Under the pieces are notes generated by a model. It ran no database searches and was not told where the DNA came from. It saw nothing but the letters and a program-made list of their open reading frames with translations. From assembly GCA_018266395.1 (NCBI GenBank), contig JAFEAM010000026.1:1-64000 (forward strand): a stretch of DNA of 64,000 bases, read 5' to 3'. The stretch's first letter is position 1. Every line of letters starts with the position of its first letter. This document shows positions 52,849-61,757 of the stretch, in pieces. This DNA is from Bacteroidota bacterium. Its GTDB lineage: Bacteria > Bacteroidota > Bacteroidia > Cytophagales > Cyclobacteriaceae. A program made the position numbers and the translations under genes.

Positions 52849-52980
52849 ACGATTTCATATTTCAAGTTTCAGAATTCAAATTTCCCTACGAGGGATGTCG
52901 GCAACCTTGAACTTTGAACCTTGAACCCTGACGATAAATGTCGAGGCTCACTTCCTTAGCCTGAAATCTGAGATTTGAAA
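52849..52980. repeat. 132-bp gap of degenerate word repeats
   Basis: Contains TTTCAAGTTTCAGAATTCAAA, AACCTTGAACTTTGAACC and a diverged CCCTGACGATAAATGTCGAGG hairpin (52926-52946), then CTGAAATCTGAGATTTGAAATT. Three of the recurring intergenic repeat families occur together here, between two convergent genes. Confidence 0.55.
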
Positions 52981-54570
52981 TTAATTTTTAACAATCGTAA
53001 ACTCCACTCTCCTATTAAGCCTTCTGGTTTCTTCAGTGTCGTTGGCCGCGATGGGCTTGCTGCCGCCGAAACCTTTGCCCGTGATGCGTTTGGCATTGAT
53101 GCCCTTGGAAACGAGATAGGCCTTGACTGTTTCTACCCGCTTCTGGGATAGTTTCTGATTCTGCTGGGGATTGCCGCGGTTGTCGGTATGGCCTGAGAGC
53201 AGAATCTCAACCTTGGGATTGACCTGGAGGAAAGAGACTACAAGATCAAGCTCGTCGTGAGACTCGGTAAGCAAGTTAGCAGTGCTCTGCTGGAAGAGTA
53301 CGCTTTTGAGGTTGACGGTCGCCCCCACCTCGATGGGCTGAAGCTTGAAGTTCATCTCAAGCGCCTTCAGCTCATAGGTTCTTACATCCAGCTTTTCAAA
53401 GTTGCCTACAAAGCCACTGGCCTCTACCCGTAACGAGTACTCATTGACCGACGGAATCCGGATGGAGTATTTTCCGTCAGGGCCGGCCACCACGGTGTAA
53501 GTGGAATCGGAATGAAAGCTAAGGGTGGCACGCAGCGGTTGGCCTTTGCGCGTATCAGTGACCTTGCCAAACACCGTGAAGATCTTTTCATCGCCGGTGA
53601 TGGGTTTGTCGCGCTTGATCTCCACCATCTTCACCAGCGTGTCGGGAAGCTGATTGAAGAGTGAATCTTTCAGATCGTCTGGCGGGCGGTAGAACTTGAT
53701 ATCTCCATATCCGTCGCTGTCGTGTGTGCTGGTAAACAGTGCAAAACGCTGAGCCGGGTAAGTACGATAAAACAGTTCCTTGCTTTCCGTGTTCACGCTC
53801 GCCCCCATGTTGACAGGCTCAGACCAGTTCTGCCACGTATCGTCGAGCCTTTCAGAATAGTAGATATCAAAACTCCCGTACCCCTTCCTGCCGTTTGACG
53901 CAAAGAAAAGAAACTTCCCATCTGCGCTCAGTGATGGTGACAGCTCCTGGAGCGGAGTATTTATCTTCCTCCCGAGGTTCTTCGGCTCTGACCATTGACC
54001 GTCCCGTAACAGGCAGACGTAAATATCTTCCACACCAACCGTGCTGTAGGAATCGGCGGAGAACACCAGAGCTTCAACAGTGGTGGACAGGAAGCCGTCG
54101 GATTCTTTGCTTCGATTGAGGAAATACGGAATGTGAATATTTTCAGGAGTCGACCATCCATCTGCAGTCTTCATTGAGATGGCAATGCCCTGTGTGCCCG
54201 CTGCTGCAGTCGTGCCCTTTTGATAATGGCTCATGAGGAACATGCGCTCGCCATCATGAGAAAACCCGGCCACAGCATTGTAACCTTCGTTATTGATGGC
54301 CTTCCCGCCGTGCAACGGCAGAGACCACTCCTCGCCTGTCCACACGGAATACCAGATATCTCCCAAATCCCTGATGCCACCGACATTGTCAGGATGGTTG
54401 GCCACGGTCCAATAAAGCACCTTGCCGTCGGGGCTGATAACGGGCGCGCGCTCATCTTTCCCTGAATTGATAAGGCGGAAGGACTTCTGACTGACGGGCT
54501 GTGCCCTGAGGATTGTACCTCCCGAAATCAACAGGAGGCAAAAAAAGGTATACTTCAAACGCATGGACAT
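52981..54570 (-). CDS. OmpA-family protein with PD40 propeller
   Basis: About 529 residues from 54570 (MSMRLKYTFFCLLLI), with a signal ending near RAQ. Residues ~30-290 contain PD40-type blades (APVISPDGKVLYWTVA, LSPSLSADGKFLFFAS). A carboxypeptidase-regulatory-like domain follows (~335-405; GKVTDTRKGQPLRATLSFHS), and the C-terminus is an OmpA peptidoglycan-binding domain (VEILLSGHTDNRG, LSQKRVETVKAYL, GFGGSKPIAANDTEE). It probably anchors to the cell wall from the outer membrane. This three-part design is common in Bacteroidota. Confidence 0.87.
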   Translation of the reverse strand: MSMRLKYTFFCLLLISGGTILRAQPVSQKSFRLINSGKDERAPVISPDGKVLYWTVANHPDNVGGIRDLGDIWYSVWTGEEWSLPLHGGKAINNEGYNAVAGFSHDGERMFLMSHYQKGTTAAAGTQGIAISMKTADGWSTPENIHIPYFLNRSKESDGFLSTTVEALVFSADSYSTVGVEDIYVCLLRDGQWSEPKNLGRKINTPLQELSPSLSADGKFLFFASNGRKGYGSFDIYYSERLDDTWQNWSEPVNMGASVNTESKELFYRTYPAQRFALFTSTHDSDGYGDIKFYRPPDDLKDSLFNQLPDTLVKMVEIKRDKPITGDEKIFTVFGKVTDTRKGQPLRATLSFHSDSTYTVVAGPDGKYSIRIPSVNEYSLRVEASGFVGNFEKLDVRTYELKALEMNFKLQPIEVGATVNLKSVLFQQSTANLLTESHDELDLVVSFLQVNPKVEILLSGHTDNRGNPQQNQKLSQKRVETVKAYLVSKGINAKRITGKGFGGSKPIAANDTEETRRLNRRVEFTIVKN

Positions 54571-54584
54571 GGCAAAGTTAACAC

Positions 54585-55169
54585 TTACCTGCTGACCCAG
54601 ATATTTCCTTTCAGCACGAATCTCCAAGGGAGCAATGCATCTTCACCGGCATAGTCAATTCCAATCCTGGGTCCCATTAAAATCTGTTTCGTGGCGACAG
54701 GTGCCCCTTCTTCAATCCAGACACTCTTCGACTGCAGGCTTGCGCCATTCATGCGAAGGTCTATGCCCATAGCTTTGGCAAGCTTTCCAGGACCGGAGGT
54801 TAACCTGCTTTCTGTCCGCGCTTTTAGTCGCCGCATCATGGTCGACCGCCCTTCCACCGGCTCGAGCGCCCTTATCAATACCGCATCAGGAACATCTGTG
54901 ACATTGGTGACAACATTGAACATATGATGTATCCCATAACAGAGGTAAACGTAAGAACGCCCGCCTTCCGAATACATCTGCTCATTTCGTTTGGTGCGAC
55001 GGTAGCCAAAGGCATGTGATCCTCTCTCCTTGGGCGAATAGGCTTCCGTTTCTACGATCATGCCTGCAGTGACCCGTCCATTCAACTGAGTGAAGAGATA
55101 TTTTCCGAGCAGCCCCTTCGCTACTGTCACTACGTCGTCTTGACGGAAGAATTCTTTAGGCGTCTTCAA
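54585..55169 (-). CDS. Alkyladenine (3-methyladenine) DNA glycosylase
   Basis: A 194-residue protein of the AAG/MPG fold: VTAGMIVETEAYSPKERGSHA carries the catalytic Glu and its surroundings, RRTKRNEQMYSEGGRSYVYLCYGIH the DNA-contacting tyrosines, and LTSGPGKLAKAMGI the closing motif. It excises alkylated purines such as 3-methyladenine and hypoxanthine. The OmpA gene lies 15 bp downstream, an unrelated neighbour. Confidence 0.9.
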   Translation of the reverse strand: MKTPKEFFRQDDVVTVAKGLLGKYLFTQLNGRVTAGMIVETEAYSPKERGSHAFGYRRTKRNEQMYSEGGRSYVYLCYGIHHMFNVVTNVTDVPDAVLIRALEPVEGRSTMMRRLKARTESRLTSGPGKLAKAMGIDLRMNGASLQSKSVWIEEGAPVATKQILMGPRIGIDYAGEDALLPWRFVLKGNIWVSR

Positions 55170-55315
55170 ATGTTAATGAATTGTAAAACCGGCAAATCTG
55201 CTTCAAATAACGGGCCGAATTGCCTCTGTCTCTTAATATCATCGTGATTGGCTATTGTGGGCTCATCCAAACGTGCCTAATTTAGGCCCCGCTTAAAACA
55301 AACCAAATCAAGCAC

Positions 55316-56161
55316 ATGAAAAAGCTATTTATCCTCTTTCTTATCGCCGGCTTCGCCGCGCAGGCACAGGTAATTACGCCTGCCCCCAGCCCTGGCGCCT
55401 CGGTGACCACTGTGGTGGGTCTTACTGATGTGAAAGTTGAATATTCCCGCCCGAAAGCTAAAGGACGCAAGATCTTCGGACAGGGCACGGAATACCTCGT
55501 TCAATACGGACAAATCTGGCGTACAGGCGCCAACGCCGGAACGAAAGTAACCTTCGGCGATGATGTTAAAGTCGGCACTTCCGACGTTCCCAAGGGCACC
55601 TACCTCCTGCTTACCATCCCCGGCGCCACTGAGTGGACCGTCATCTTCTATAAGGATGCAAGCATCGGTGGTGATATGACCGCCTACAAACAAGCCAACG
55701 ATCAGGCACGCGTTATGGTGAAGGCCGACAAACTCACCGAAAAGGTGGAGACTTTCACGATTGAAATTTCCGACCTGGCAGAGAACAGCAAAACCGCCAA
55801 CATCCAGCTCGCATGGGAAAATACTTCTGTAAAAATTCCCGTCACGGTAGACTTCGATTCCAAGGTCATGAAGTCCATCGAGGCCAACACCAAAGTGAAT
55901 CCCAACAATCTCTTTGCCGCAGGCGTGTACTATTTCGAAAATGGCAAAGACCAGAAGCAAGCCCTCGAGTGGGTAAGCAAGGCTGCTGATGCCAATCCTG
56001 ATTTCTACTGGATGTCCTATCAGAAGGCAAGGATCCAGAAGGCCATGGGCGACAAGGCTGGTGCAACAACGAGCGCCAACGCTTCCAAGGCTGCCGCATC
56101 AAAGGCCGGCAACCAGGATTATGTGAAGCTGAACGACGAGCTGCTGAAAGGCCTCAAGTAA
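55316..56161 (+). CDS. Exported DUF2911 protein
   Basis: A 281-residue protein with a signal (FAAQAQ, cleavage ~19). The DUF2911 core is clear: DVKVEYSRPKAKGRKIFG, YGQIWRTGANAGTKVTF and GTYLLLTIPGATEWTVIFYKD. The C-terminal ~195-281 has TPR-like helices (FENGKDQKQALEWVSKAADA). Function unknown; common in Bacteroidota. A hairpin terminator follows 26 bp after the stop. Confidence 0.87.
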   Translation: MKKLFILFLIAGFAAQAQVITPAPSPGASVTTVVGLTDVKVEYSRPKAKGRKIFGQGTEYLVQYGQIWRTGANAGTKVTFGDDVKVGTSDVPKGTYLLLTIPGATEWTVIFYKDASIGGDMTAYKQANDQARVMVKADKLTEKVETFTIEISDLAENSKTANIQLAWENTSVKIPVTVDFDSKVMKSIEANTKVNPNNLFAAGVYYFENGKDQKQALEWVSKAADANPDFYWMSYQKARIQKAMGDKAGATTSANASKAAASKAGNQDYVKLNDELLKGLK

Positions 56162-56186
56162 CATTATCCGCTTTCGCGGAATATGG

Positions 56187-56218
56187 GCGTCCTGCTAAAC
56201 GGCGGGACGCTTTTTTTT
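56187..56218. terminator. Rho-independent terminator after the DUF2911 gene
   Basis: GCGTCCTGC-taaac-GGCGGGACGC forms a GC-rich stem directly followed by eight T residues on the forward strand. The stop of the convergent symporter gene lies inside the stem, so it serves the DUF2911 transcript; the opposite side lacks a T-run. Confidence 0.75.
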
Positions 56219-57895
56219 GTCCCCAATGAACTGGAAGACAGTCGCCAGCACTATCACAGCCACACAACCGATGATATTGTAGAGCAGGAAGGCCACCTTG
56301 GTAAAGAAGTAGAGGTACAGAATAATCAACTCTGCGAAGATCGCTCCCCAAAAGACGGCGTTGGACCGAAGGTATTTCAGATAGAAAGCCGAGAGGAATA
56401 TCCCCAGGATAGTTCCATACCAGAGTGATCCTACAATGTTCACAAACTGAATCAGGTTCTCGGCCTGGTTGGCCAATGATGCGAACACAATCGCGAAGAC
56501 ACACCAACCTATCGTCATCCAGCGCGAGGCGGTTACATAATGAGCATCGCTGAGGCCAGGCCGCATGGATCGACGGTAAATATCAACCGTGGTGGTCGAC
56601 GCCAGCGCATTCAACTCTGACGCCATCGACGACATTGCCGCTGAAAATACGACTGCAAGAAGCAAACCGATCAGGCCGTGCGGCAGATAAGACATCACAA
56701 AGTGAATAAAGACATAATCTTTGTCCATGGGGTTCTGACCTGGCAGCTCTTTCTGCACCAATTCCTTCATGTCATTTCTCAATTCATTCTCCTTCTGCTG
56801 AGCCTGCTTCAGCGATTCCTTTTGAGTCTGAATGGCAGCAGCATCTTTCCCCTGTATGGCCTGCATCAACCCTTCTGCTGCTGTCCTCCTTTCGAGGAAA
56901 ATACCATCATATTGCGCTTCCAGCTCTTTCACCTTTGCTTCCGCCCCGGCCATTACCACTTTCTCCCTCAGCGACACATTGTGAATCAACGGCGGCTGGT
57001 AGAATTGATAAAAGACGAAGATCATCAACCCGATATAGAGGATGATGAACTGCATGGGAATCTTGAGTATGCCGTTGAATATGAGCCCGAGCCTGCTTTC
57101 TGTTATCGAGCTTCCGGAAAGGTATCTGCCGACTTGCGATTGATCGGCGCCGAAATAAGACAGGAAAAGGAAAAGGCCGCCTATAAGTCCTGACCAGATG
57201 TTGTAACGGTCTTCCAAATTGAATGAAAGGTTGATCAGGTTGAGCTTGCCGGTCTCACCTGCAAATCTGAAAGCATCCGTGAACGACACGCTCCCCGGCA
57301 GCTTCCAGAAAGCAATCAACCCAGTCAGGACCATACCGGTCATGATGATGGTGAGCTGATACTTCTGCGTGACGCTTACAGCCTTCGTGCCCCCTGAAAC
57401 GACGTAGATCATCACAAGTGACCCTATCAGCACAGTCGTCCAGTTGATATTCCATCCCAGGATAGTGGAAAGAATGAGTGAAGGTGCATAGATCGTTATC
57501 CCGACAGAGACCCCTCGCAACATCAGGAAATAGAATGCTGCCAGCGAGCGTGTCTTCAGATCAAATCGCGTCTCCAGGTATTCGTAAGCTGTGAAGACTT
57601 TAAGTTTGTGATAGAGCGGAACTGCTGTTACCGACAGGATGATCATCGCAAGCGGCAGACCGAAATAGAACTGCAGAAAACGCATCCCGTCTTCGTACCC
57701 CTGGCCTGTTGTGGAAAGAAACGTGATGGCGCTGGCCTGTGTGGCCATGATGGATAGGCAGACTGTCCACCACGGCAAGCTCTTGCTTCCCAGCAGGTAT
57801 GCTTCCATGTTCCCGGCTCCACGTGTCTTCATCACACCATACAATACGATGGTGCCCAATGTGCCGAAGAGAACAATCCAATCGACGGTGTTCAT
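56195..57895 (-). CDS. SSS-family sodium:solute symporter
   Basis: A 566-residue membrane protein with about thirteen transmembrane segments and the LeuT-like SSS pattern: WTVCLSIMATQASAITFLS at helix 1, FSAAMSSMASELNALASTT and SRWMTIGWCVFAIVF near helix 8-9, where sodium-binding Ser/Thr lie. A charged insertion of ~60 residues (KVKELEAQYDGIFLERRTAAEG) lies between helices, unusual in length and predicted helical. It would import a sugar, amino acid or carboxylate with Na+. It is last in an operon after the PIG-L protein and a 41-residue membrane protein. Confidence 0.87.
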   Translation of the reverse strand: MNTVDWIVLFGTLGTIVLYGVMKTRGAGNMEAYLLGSKSLPWWTVCLSIMATQASAITFLSTTGQGYEDGMRFLQFYFGLPLAMIILSVTAVPLYHKLKVFTAYEYLETRFDLKTRSLAAFYFLMLRGVSVGITIYAPSLILSTILGWNINWTTVLIGSLVMIYVVSGGTKAVSVTQKYQLTIIMTGMVLTGLIAFWKLPGSVSFTDAFRFAGETGKLNLINLSFNLEDRYNIWSGLIGGLFLFLSYFGADQSQVGRYLSGSSITESRLGLIFNGILKIPMQFIILYIGLMIFVFYQFYQPPLIHNVSLREKVVMAGAEAKVKELEAQYDGIFLERRTAAEGLMQAIQGKDAAAIQTQKESLKQAQQKENELRNDMKELVQKELPGQNPMDKDYVFIHFVMSYLPHGLIGLLLAVVFSAAMSSMASELNALASTTTVDIYRRSMRPGLSDAHYVTASRWMTIGWCVFAIVFASLANQAENLIQFVNIVGSLWYGTILGIFLSAFYLKYLRSNAVFWGAIFAELIILYLYFFTKVAFLLYNIIGCVAVIVLATVFQFIGDKKKRPAV

Positions 57896-58021
57896 CTAGT
57901 AAGAGAAAGTGATCCAGCAATAGATGATCAACTGCACAACCATGATCAGCAGTACGGTCCAGTACCAACCTGCCCAGGTCCGGAAGACGGGCGGCTTTTC
58001 TGTCTCCTGATCCCCGCTCAT
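57896..58021 (-). CDS. 41-residue membrane protein between PIG-L and symporter genes
   Basis: Reads MSGDQETEKPPVFRTWAGWY then WTVLLIMVVQLIIYCWIT, ending FSY. One transmembrane helix (~21-38) follows a short acidic, proline-containing N-terminus; the aromatic WAGWYW at the membrane edge is typical of an accessory subunit. The start overlaps the upstream stop (ATGA) and the stop TAG directly precedes the symporter ATG, so it is firmly embedded in the operon. Small companions of SSS transporters are known in other bacteria; the role here is inferred. Confidence 0.75.
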   Translation of the reverse strand: MSGDQETEKPPVFRTWAGWYWTVLLIMVVQLIIYCWITFSY

Positions 58022-60528
58022 TTCTTCGTTTTTACTTTCTGGTTTTGCGGTTTATCGGACTTGCCCAGGCTGGTCATATTGGCGAACAGTTTATATGCAC
58101 CTGCCACACCTTCTGGCAGTTCCCGGAAGAAAGACAGTCCTGTATAAACGTAGTGGCCGTTCCCGTATTTCGCCACGAGCAGGCTTCCGTTCTTTGGAGA
58201 TTCGCCCATGTCATTAATGGACAACAATGCTTCATAGGCAGGATCCCATTTGTCAGGGAAATACAAACCTCTTTCCTGCACCCAACCTTCAAAATCTTTC
58301 TCAGTGATCTTATTGGGATAATTCAGCAGAGGATGATCAGGCTTCAAAAAACGTACTTCACTGTTTTCCTCCGTCACACGGTCCCTCGAAACATTCAACG
58401 GATAAGGTGAGAACTTGTCCTTGTCGATTTCAAAGTCGTTGGCCGTATTGTATTGCACGATCATGGTTCCGCCGTCTTTGACAAACTGGAGGAGGTCGGG
58501 CATATAATGACGAATCCTTTCGTTGGTGTTGAGTGCACGCACACCGAGCACCACCGCATCGACCTTCCTGAGATTCACAGGGGTCACTTCCTCGTCTTTC
58601 ATTTCCCAGACCTCATAACCCATGTCCCGCAAGGCCTGAGGTACTTCATCACCTGCTCCGCGAATGTATCCTATCACTTGTCCCAGTTTCTTCACATCCA
58701 GTCTGACACCTGTGGACTTTGAGACGGGCAGCAGCGTTTGGAAGGGAATATGGTCATATGCAATGGTCTGCACGGCATGGTGAAAGTTCTTTCCGTCGAA
58801 CACGCCTTCCGCCATCAGGTCGTACGATCCTTCCAGGGGTGAGGGCTGCACCGTAAAGTCCACTTTCCTTTCATCACCACGCTTCTGAAGCATGACAGCC
58901 GCCTCTGCCGGCTCTGATTTCCATCCTTCCGGCAACTTCAGTCTCACAGTACCGGATAATGACCTTGATGAGGATGATTTCACCAACAGACTGATGGTTC
59001 GGGGAGAATTGTCCTTGAAGATGTAAACCTTCTGTGCCCAGTTCACAAACACGGGCGGCACAATCTCGAATGGCCTCGACAACTCGCCCTTCACTGGATC
59101 AGTCCACTTGTAGACCAGCGGCGCTGCCATCATAATGCGCTCTCCCATCACGTCGATGACATAGTGGATTTCAATAGCGGGACCATTCTCAGGTTTACCG
59201 ATCATGGATGGGTAGCGAACTTTGAACAATCCCTGCGAATGCTCTTCACGCAACCAATAGGGATCAGAATATTGTTTTGCCGTGAGTGGCTTTCTTGTCT
59301 TAAGATTGAACAACTTGTTATTGGTTAATTGCAGGCTCATGGTTGTATCCATCGATAATTCATGCGCTACAATCTCCAGCAGTCTGATGGGTGCACCCGA
59401 CCGGTTCACCACTTCATATGTGCTGGTAACGGGATCTCCGGGCGTTACCCAGGGCTGATCGGCCGTCACTTCAAAAAAGAATCCGGCACAATCTGCAATA
59501 AGCTGGGTGACTTCCTTCATTTTCCTCTCCTTCCACACTGAAGCAGGCAGTGCATCGATCTGGCGTCGTATGGCAATCAGGTTGGGGATGGAAGCTTCCG
59601 GCTTTTCAGGATTAAACTCCTTCAACGCCTTGTCGACCAATGGCTGAACCTTTTCACCGCCGGGCAGACGTGTCCACGTGGTATTGATTCCTTCAAACAA
59701 GTCCTTGTCAGCCTTCTCACCTTTGGCCATCTCGAAGAATTCAGGCGAGTCACCTCTTCTGCCCGACGAACCAAAGCCCTGACTCTTATGCTGGGAACGG
59801 CTTTCTGCTGCAATCTCTGAGTAGGATTTTCCCAGCAGTGCGTTGTAAGTGCCCATGTTGACGGTGACCACACCTGGAGTGTTCTCACTCAGGTCCGGAT
59901 TCCACCATCTGCCAATGTTCGTGAGCAGCCTCTTTGCCTGCCAGGTATCAAGACCTCTCATCCGGTCAGGCTGAAAGTCCTCACGGGCTGCTGCATCAAA
60001 AGCTTCCTGTGCGAGCACCGCGGAAGCTGTATGCTGTCCATGGCCAGCACGCTCGTCAGGCGGGAAGCGGGTCAGGATAATATCGGGTTGGAACATGCGG
60101 TACACTCTCACTACGTCGGACAGAATCGTATCCTTGCCCCACAACTTGAAAGTCTCGGCTGCACTTTTGGAAAATCCGAAGTCATTGGCACGGGTAAAGA
60201 ACTGTTGCCCTCCATCAATTCTCCTTGCAGCCAGCAGCTCCTGGGTGCGGATGAGACCCAGTAGATCCCTGATCTCCGGTCCAATCAGGTTTTGGCCTCC
60301 GTCACCTCTGGTCATGGAGAGATAGGCTGTAGCGGCAAGCTTGTCGTTGGCCATGTAGGTAATGGCGCGGGTGTTCTCGTCGTCGGGATGGGCCGCCACG
60401 TAGAGCACTGACGCCAGCACGTTCAACTTCCTGATCTTCAACTGTATTCTGGCTGCATCAGGTTGGCCTTGGGCCAGCACGCCAGACACCACCGTAGCAA
60501 AAAGGATAACTATAGAAATACTGCGCAT
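58018..60528 (-). CDS. Exported PIG-L deacetylase-family protein with large C-terminal part
   Basis: About 836 residues from 60528 (MRSISIVILFATV), with a signal ending near VLAQ; an earlier TTG start adds ten residues. The PIG-L/LmbE zinc site is AHPDDE (46-51) with GHGQH at ~160. It is preceded by few residues and followed by a helical segment to ~330 and an NEW3-like/Ig region (~340-620), then a ThuA/GATase-like fold (~630-800; DAVVLGVRALNTNE, GGTMIVQYNT). PIG-L enzymes deacetylate N-acetyl sugars. The size suggests action on a surface glycan, with the downstream symporter taking up the product. Confidence 0.82.
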   Translation of the reverse strand: MRSISIVILFATVVSGVLAQGQPDAARIQLKIRKLNVLASVLYVAAHPDDENTRAITYMANDKLAATAYLSMTRGDGGQNLIGPEIRDLLGLIRTQELLAARRIDGGQQFFTRANDFGFSKSAAETFKLWGKDTILSDVVRVYRMFQPDIILTRFPPDERAGHGQHTASAVLAQEAFDAAAREDFQPDRMRGLDTWQAKRLLTNIGRWWNPDLSENTPGVVTVNMGTYNALLGKSYSEIAAESRSQHKSQGFGSSGRRGDSPEFFEMAKGEKADKDLFEGINTTWTRLPGGEKVQPLVDKALKEFNPEKPEASIPNLIAIRRQIDALPASVWKERKMKEVTQLIADCAGFFFEVTADQPWVTPGDPVTSTYEVVNRSGAPIRLLEIVAHELSMDTTMSLQLTNNKLFNLKTRKPLTAKQYSDPYWLREEHSQGLFKVRYPSMIGKPENGPAIEIHYVIDVMGERIMMAAPLVYKWTDPVKGELSRPFEIVPPVFVNWAQKVYIFKDNSPRTISLLVKSSSSRSLSGTVRLKLPEGWKSEPAEAAVMLQKRGDERKVDFTVQPSPLEGSYDLMAEGVFDGKNFHHAVQTIAYDHIPFQTLLPVSKSTGVRLDVKKLGQVIGYIRGAGDEVPQALRDMGYEVWEMKDEEVTPVNLRKVDAVVLGVRALNTNERIRHYMPDLLQFVKDGGTMIVQYNTANDFEIDKDKFSPYPLNVSRDRVTEENSEVRFLKPDHPLLNYPNKITEKDFEGWVQERGLYFPDKWDPAYEALLSINDMGESPKNGSLLVAKYGNGHYVYTGLSFFRELPEGVAGAYKLFANMTSLGKSDKPQNQKVKTKK

Positions 60529-60683
60529 AAGGATAAAATCAGGGTCACGAAGGTACAAGAATGAGTCTCATTATAAACAGCCGTTACATGCAAGTTGAAT
60601 GTCCTTGTGTTGGCCGGCCAATGAACCTGAAGATGGCCCACGAGGTGCAGGTAATTCACTTAAATGGAGTTGAGTATGCCTAC

Positions 60684-61154
60684 TCAAAACTTGCCTCTTT
60701 TTTCGTCGTTGACAAGAAAGGTGCCATCATCAGTCACCAGTATGTGCACCTGGCTTAATTCGTCTTTCTTGTTGTTAAGAAAGTAAAGGAAAAACTCATA
60801 GGGAGTCACCCGGTCTTTCAGGTCATCAACATAGCCGAGCGTAAGCCGGTAACTCTCACCGGCCACCGCCTTCTTCGTCAGCACGACGTTTCCTTTGTTG
60901 TTGATACCTCTGATTCTTACCTCACCGTCCCTGAGTTTGATTACTTTGAGATGGAGTATCAGGAACGGCAATGGTCCACCCTGATTCGAATTTTTTCTTT
61001 CAACTTTGGTATCGGCAAATTCGATAGTCGTCTGATCTGCAGGAGGCTTCTCTTTCAGCTGCAGATCCACCTCAATGTGAAACTCATCATTCGGTTTGTA
61101 CGGCACATTCGTTTGCCATACCAGCAGCCATATCACCCAAAAAAGGGAATGCAT
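60684..61154 (-). CDS. Hypothetical exported protein
   Basis: A 156-residue protein with a hydrophobic N-terminus (SLFWVIWLLVW) that may serve as a signal or anchor. The rest is beta-rich: FHIEVDLQLKEKPP, HLKVIKLRDGEVRIRG and ESYRLTLGYVDDLKD. No family is recognised. A forward frame overlapping its end (60561-60758) is not favoured. It lies downstream of the small lipoprotein gene in the same direction. Confidence 0.6.
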   Translation of the reverse strand: MHSLFWVIWLLVWQTNVPYKPNDEFHIEVDLQLKEKPPADQTTIEFADTKVERKNSNQGGPLPFLILHLKVIKLRDGEVRIRGINNKGNVVLTKKAVAGESYRLTLGYVDDLKDRVTPYEFFLYFLNNKKDELSQVHILVTDDGTFLVNDEKRGKF

Positions 61155-61198
61155 GTGAGGAATTTGTTTTGGTTAAGTTAGTGAAGGCGTAGAAACTT

Positions 61199-61627
61199 TC
61201 AGGGACGGCCGATGGAAATATTGCTCAGCGTCTTGATATCACTCAATCCGGGATAAGAATATTCCGCTGAGACCACATCAATTCGCTTAAAATCACCTGA
61301 AACTGTTCCAGTGGTAAACTGTATATAATAGGGATACACGGCCTTGGGGTCGTTGGCATTGATCCGGATGGAGCCAATGACTGGAAGGTTTACGCCCGAG
61401 ATTATGCCCGCCGCCAGGTAAGTAACTCCATCCTTGGTGTAGGTGTAGCTCGAGATGTCCAGCGAGCCAGATGTGTTCTTCACCAGCGTGAAGGTTACAG
61501 ACACCTTGCCGTCGGGTGTGGTATACTTCCAGTTGCCTTCGGCAGAAGTCGGGCCTGAGCTGCTTTTGCTGCATGACGATGCCAGCAAGGTGGCGAGGAT
61601 GGCGAACAGGGAAAGGTATTTTCTCAT
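61199..61627 (-). CDS. Small exported lipoprotein
   Basis: A 142-residue protein with a lipoprotein signal (FAILATLLASSC) starting at 61627; another ATG two codons earlier is possible. The mature domain is Ser/Thr/Tyr rich (SAEGNWKYTTPDGKVSVTF, SSYTYTKDGVTYL) and looks like a lipocalin-like beta-barrel, common in Bacteroidota. Function unknown. Confidence 0.7.
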   Translation of the reverse strand: MRKYLSLFAILATLLASSCSKSSSGPTSAEGNWKYTTPDGKVSVTFTLVKNTSGSLDISSYTYTKDGVTYLAAGIISGVNLPVIGSIRINANDPKAVYPYYIQFTTGTVSGDFKRIDVVSAEYSYPGLSDIKTLSNISIGRP

Positions 61628-61757
61628 AACCATTGCGCTTTACGCCCCGAAGATACGAAAGAACGTCCCTTGACTTGCAGCTCAACCGGAAGTCTTGTCA
61701 GCAGTCTGCTCATTCAATCTTGTACCGCATCTCAATTTTCTTCTACCTTTCCGCTTT

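Noticed and set aside
60561-60758. Forward 65-codon frame beside the PIG-L gene
   Set aside because: It overlaps the end of a more credible exported protein gene on the other strand and has no family features.
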